DNA from: Phycisphaerales bacterium
GTDB lineage: Bacteria > Planctomycetota > Phycisphaerae > Phycisphaerales > JAGLTS01
DNA length: 64,000 nucleotides
NCBI GenBank assembly: GCA_023135165.1
Contig: JAGLTS010000053.1
Span: 18,373-82,372, forward strand
Direction: 5' to 3'
Under the pieces are notes generated by a model, which was not told where the DNA came from, did no database searches, and saw only the letters and a list, made by a program, of their open reading frames with translations. The position numbers and the translations under genes were made by a program. How positions within the stretch are numbered: position 1 is the stretch's first letter; each line of letters begins with the position of its first letter. Shown here one piece after another: positions 61,323-64,000 of the stretch.

Positions 61323-62453
61323 TCAATCCTTCTTCGGCGGCTTGTAGAACTGCGTCGAGCAGACGGCGGCGTCAACCGTGGTTCTGCCGAGATCGACCTG
61401 GAGCGTTCCGCCGTGCTCCGCGTGCTCCACGCCAACGTATGCCATCGCGATGGGGATGCCGAGCGTCGGGCTGGCGCATCCGCTTGTGACGATGCCGACC
61501 TGCGCATCACCCTTGCGAACGATCATGTCCTGACGCGGCGTGCGTTTACCGTCCAGTCGCAGGCCGACGAGCACCTTCTTGAGACCTTCACGTTCGACGC
61601 GCTGGATCGCCTCCATGCCGATGTACGGCTCGGCGATCTCGTCTTCATCCTTGTGAACGGCGATGGCGAAGTTCAGCCCGGCGGTGAGCGGGTCGATGTC
61701 TTCGGTCAACTCATGGCCGTACAACGCCATCCCCGCTTCAAGTCGAAGCGTATCGCGAGCGCCCAAACCGCACGGTCCGAAGTCCGACGCGAGGTCGCCC
61801 GCATCTTCCGCCTCCTTGAGCAGCATCTTCATCCCCATGCCCGCGCTTTTCGCTGGGAGGATCACCTCCACGCCGTCCTCACCCGTGTATCCCGTCCTGC
61901 TGATCATCAGCTTGATGACGATCAGGTTCTTCTCCGTGAAACGGTATCGCTTGAGGGTCGGGATTTCGCTTGAAATACGAGCAATCAAGTCCATGACCTT
62001 CGGCCCCTGCACGGCGAGCATCGCGGTCTTGAGCGTCTCATCCTTAAGCGTCACCTTGAGGCCGTCATCCTCCTTGACCTTGTTCACATGCGTCCAGATC
62101 TTCTCACGGTTCGCAGCGTTGACGACCAGGCCGAACCGGTCATCGTCGTAGCAGTAGGCAAGGACATCGTCGAGCACGCCGCCGCGCTCGTTGCAGATGA
62201 GCGAGTAGCGCACCTGGCCGGGCTTCATGTTGCCGATGCGGCGCGTGCACACTCGCCCGAGCAGCTTGGCGGCGTGCCTGCCCTTGATGGCGAACCGACC
62301 CATGTGCGAGACATCGAACAGGCCGCCCGAGCGTCGCACGCGCTTGTGTTCCTCAATGATCGAGCCGTAGTGGATGGGCAACTCCCACCCTGCGAACTCG
62401 ACGAACTGACCGCCTTGATCGACGTGGAACGTGTGAAACGGACTGTGAAGCAC
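61323..62453 (-). CDS. gcvT: Glycine cleavage system T protein (aminomethyltransferase)
   Basis: A 376-residue GcvT that moves the methylene of aminomethyl-lipoyl H-protein to tetrahydrofolate. The folate-site region AGWELPIHYGSIIEEHKRVR, the GLFDVSHMGRFAIKG stretch, the SRTGYTGEDGVEVILPA stretch and GLGARDTLRLEAGMALYG are all standard. I place the start at GTG 62453 with AGAGGAA upstream; the 455-residue ORF-track version adds a non-homologous lead. The other glycine cleavage genes (gcvH, gcvP, lpd) are not in the window. Confidence 0.93.
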   Translation of the reverse strand: MLHSPFHTFHVDQGGQFVEFAGWELPIHYGSIIEEHKRVRRSGGLFDVSHMGRFAIKGRHAAKLLGRVCTRRIGNMKPGQVRYSLICNERGGVLDDVLAYCYDDDRFGLVVNAANREKIWTHVNKVKEDDGLKVTLKDETLKTAMLAVQGPKVMDLIARISSEIPTLKRYRFTEKNLIVIKLMISRTGYTGEDGVEVILPAKSAGMGMKMLLKEAEDAGDLASDFGPCGLGARDTLRLEAGMALYGHELTEDIDPLTAGLNFAIAVHKDEDEIAEPYIGMEAIQRVEREGLKKVLVGLRLDGKRTPRQDMIVRKGDAQVGIVTSGCASPTLGIPIAMAYVGVEHAEHGGTLQVDLGRTTVDAAVCSTQFYKPPKKD

Positions 62454-62593
62454 GGCAGGTTCCTCTTGCTGGGAGCAGTGGGGCATGACCCGAAACGCAG
62501 CGAGATTGGAGTAGGCTATCGCACCGGCCAACGCCCTGCCAACTCTCGGGTCGCTGGCACCCCGCCCATCCTGGGAGATCGCTACGAAAGGTG

Positions 62594-63289
62594 TCAGGAT
62601 GTGTGTGGGCCGACCTTCGCGCCTCTCGGCCGACCGCGGGGACGGAGTGTGGATTCCAGCCCGAGCCGCGCCGCTGTGCGCTTGACCCATGCCGGGCTAC
62701 CGTACGGCGATCCGCGCTTGATGCTCCGCTGCACCGCTTCCAGTTCCTTCGCCCCCAGGGCGGCATTGACGCGCCTGACCCAGCCGCGCGGGCGATCAAT
62801 CGGCCAACCGGACAGCGCGGGCGCGTCGTCACCGCAGGGGCCGTTCACGTGCAACCACAGACTTGACCAAGGCCAGTCCTGCGCACGATTCACCAGTCCC
62901 GCATGCAACGCGTTCCGCTCGACGTGGCGACACACCGTTATGAAATGCTCATCCCGTTGAATGAGGAAGGACTTGAAACGTCCTTGATAGAGACGACCGT
63001 CGCCGACCGCACGCCGATGCGCGCGCCACCGCTGGGTGTGCGTCAGCGTCAGCCAACCTACAAAACGCGACAGATCACCATCGCGGCGAGGCCGGACGAT
63101 CAGGTGCCAGTGATCCGGCATGAGGCAATACGCGCACAGTCGCATGCTCGCGAACTCGACCGCCTCCGCCAGCACCTGCTCAAACGCCTCGTAGTCCGCA
63201 TCATCCTCGAACAACATCATGCCCGCGCTACTGCGATTGAGCACGTGATACACCATGCCGCCGGGCGCAATTCGGTTCGGTCGTCCCAT
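62594..63289 (-). CDS. REP-associated tyrosine transposase (RAYT, Y1 HUH type)
   Basis: 231 residues. GGMVYHVLNRSSAGMMLFED is the RAYT start, CLMPDHWHLIVRP contains the HUH metal motif (HWH), and RLYQGRFKSFLIQRDEHF holds the likely catalytic Tyr. VCRHVERNALHAGLV and WPWSSL complete the domain. The C-terminal tail (SPAWVKRTAARLGLESTL, then RPRGRPRG) is the usual RAYT DNA-binding end. The motifs look intact, so the enzyme may be active. Unlike IS200, RAYTs act on REP palindromes, and two REP-like palindromes lie within 600 bases. Confidence 0.9.
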   Translation of the reverse strand: MGRPNRIAPGGMVYHVLNRSSAGMMLFEDDADYEAFEQVLAEAVEFASMRLCAYCLMPDHWHLIVRPRRDGDLSRFVGWLTLTHTQRWRAHRRAVGDGRLYQGRFKSFLIQRDEHFITVCRHVERNALHAGLVNRAQDWPWSSLWLHVNGPCGDDAPALSGWPIDRPRGWVRRVNAALGAKELEAVQRSIKRGSPYGSPAWVKRTAARLGLESTLRPRGRPRGAKVGPHTS

Positions 63290-63518
63290 GGCTCGGACTC
63301 TATCGCTGCTCGCGCCTCACGTCAAACAATGGTTCCCGACACCAATCACAGCCAGGCGCTCACCACGGAGCGCTGACCGTTCCGTGCAGGCGCGTCCCAT
63401 ACGTCCAAACGTGATATAACACGCAAGCGGCGCTGTCATGCAGCGCATCCTGTCACCATGCGCCCACTTCCGCAACGTGCATCATCCGTTCGCTTGCCGA
63501 CCAACGGTCATTCCCCGG

Positions 63519-63544
63519 GGAGCGCGACCGACGGTCGCGGCTTT
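63519..63544 (+). repeat. REP-like palindrome, left copy
   Basis: GGAGCGCGACCGACGGTCGCGGCTTT, with an 8-bp inverted core CGCGACCG-a-CGGTCGCG. It is an inverted copy of the element at 63854-63879, with 1 mismatch in 26. A shorter related word (CCGACCAACGGTC) lies just upstream near 63497, probably a decayed second copy. Confidence 0.85.
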
Positions 63545-63559
63545 GTGTAACCTGAGTGC

Positions 63560-63850
63560 ATGGCGCGCACGTTGGGTTACCATATTGTGTTCTCCGGGTA
63601 TGGGTTGTGGCTGCCGGGCTGTTGCTCACGTTCACGCAGCGCGACATTGATAACACAATCAAATGGATCAAGGACCGTACGACGAAAAACGATTGACGAC
63701 AAGACGCCGCATCACGGCCCGGTGTGGAGTCGCGGGAAGTGGCGGTCGTACGTTTTTGAGCAGGATGTGTGGATGAACGCGCGACGATACATCGAGCGGC
63801 ACAACGTCCGGCGCGGCACGTCGGCGCAGCCGTACCCGTTCCTCGATTGA
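63560..63850 (+). pseudogene. Decayed Y1 transposase remnant between REP elements
   Basis: Pieces of one IS200-like/Y1 transposase family lie in different frames. MARTLGYHIVFSGYGLWLPG is the N-terminus. LLLTFTQRDIDNTIKWIKDR (another frame, about 63619-63690) is the middle. HHGPVWSRGKWRSYVFEQDV with YIERHNVRRG is the C-terminus. The segment between LPG and LLLT, which should hold the HUH histidines and roughly 80-100 residues, is missing, and the frame shifts at least twice. The ORF-track 96-residue product is therefore an artefact of decay. Only the single-frame view hides the middle piece. Confidence 0.8.
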
Positions 63851-63853
63851 CAT

Positions 63854-63879
63854 AAAGCCGCGACCGTTGGTCGCGCTCC
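63854..63879 (-). repeat. REP-like palindrome, right copy (inverted)
   Basis: AAAGCCGCGACCGTTGGTCGCGCTCC is the reverse complement of the left copy except for one base in the loop region. Together the two flank the transposase remnant in opposite orientation, as in REP doublets and mobile REP units. Confidence 0.85.
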
Positions 63880-63883
63880 GGAC

Positions 63884-64000
63884 TCACTGCAGTGCGTACA
63901 GCGCCGCGCCGGGCCGAGGATCGCTGCCCACCCGCACATCCTCTGCAATGCGCGCGCGGTGCTGATCGAGTCTCAAAATGTCGCTCAAAACCGACCCAAA
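63884..64000 (-). CDS. Possible C-terminal end of a minus-strand gene (continues beyond window)
   Basis: An open frame runs from the right edge to a TGA at 63884 and encodes about 38 residues (ending VGSDPRPGAALYALQ). It is not in the ORF track because its start lies outside. The REP element begins 4 bases after its stop, which is a common REP position. Too short to assign. Confidence 0.3.
   Translation of the reverse strand, partial: FGSVLSDILRLDQHRARIAEDVRVGSDPRPGAALYALQ

Noticed and set aside
63560-63850. Intact 96-residue protein as in the ORF track
   Set aside because: The middle part of the transposase lies in another frame and the HUH region is missing, so it is a pseudogene.
1-64000. 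tRNA, rRNA, CRISPR array or prophage
   Set aside because: I looked through the intergenic stretches and saw no cloverleaf with TTCRANY loop, no rRNA core sequence, no regularly spaced direct repeats and no phage structural genes.

Overview
The window looks like a GC-rich chromosome segment from a planctomycete, most likely class Phycisphaerae or a close relative. That is an inference from gene content. The supporting features are secreted proteins ending in paired dockerin-like calcium repeats (GDxxxDGxVDQxDLGxLL), a PAP-CTERM variant of the PEP-CTERM sorting signal, a pseudopilin next to a MauE-like protein, an archaeal-type phosphoglycerate mutase, a lemA-M48 pair, and a shortened SecA paralogue next to a PqqD-M50-HlyD protein. 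No rRNA, tRNA, CRISPR array or prophage was recognised. Mobile material is limited to a RAYT-type transposase, a decayed relative and REP-like palindromes at the right end.

Layout. 1-6.4 kb is a glycan or envelope modification block: sulfotransferase C-terminus, FkbM methyltransferase, a second methyltransferase, a three-part sugar transferase/Rossmann/methyltransferase fusion, and a large glycosyltransferase. 6.5-14.7 kb holds an M3-like metallopeptidase, a secreted alpha/beta hydrolase, and two tandem kexin-like subtilases with P-domain and dockerin; the second has Glu in place of the catalytic Asp. 15-22.8 kb has a CNT nucleoside transporter, ComEC, a membrane-anchored acidic protein, RsmE and a secreted alpha-toroid protein. 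23-28.8 kb, mostly minus strand, has a lemA-M48/TerB pair and a compact efp-thioesterase-purN-(TPR/metallopeptidase/PDZ) operon.

29.2-35.1 kb is accessory and secretory. Two tandem paralogues combine an undefined N-terminal domain, a C39-like papain fold and dockerins. They are followed by an operon of a membrane-tethered exported protein, a Cys-rich exported protein, a MauE-like membrane protein and a pseudopilin. This operon appears to be driven by a promoter whose -35/-10 spacer contains a run of 13 G. 35.1-40.3 kb is central sugar metabolism (archaeal-type PGM, ManA, YqaA, GalE) plus an unknown protein. 40.3-52.9 kb is mixed: a gamma-glutamyltransferase homologue, hydrolases, transporters, an aldehyde dehydrogenase, Dtd, a PEP-CTERM protein and several DUF families.

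53-60.7 kb is the most unusual cassette: a periplasmic adaptor, a DUF3467 protein, a GAF-TM-HlyD fusion, a PqqD-M50-HlyD fusion and a SecA-like ATPase lacking the C-terminal scaffold. The last two overlap by 4 nt. I infer a co-expressed envelope machine for binding, cleaving or exporting proteins or peptides; nothing in the sequence proves its substrate. 60.7-64 kb holds an isoprenylcysteine-methyltransferase-like protein, GcvT, the RAYT transposase and the REP-flanked transposase remnant.
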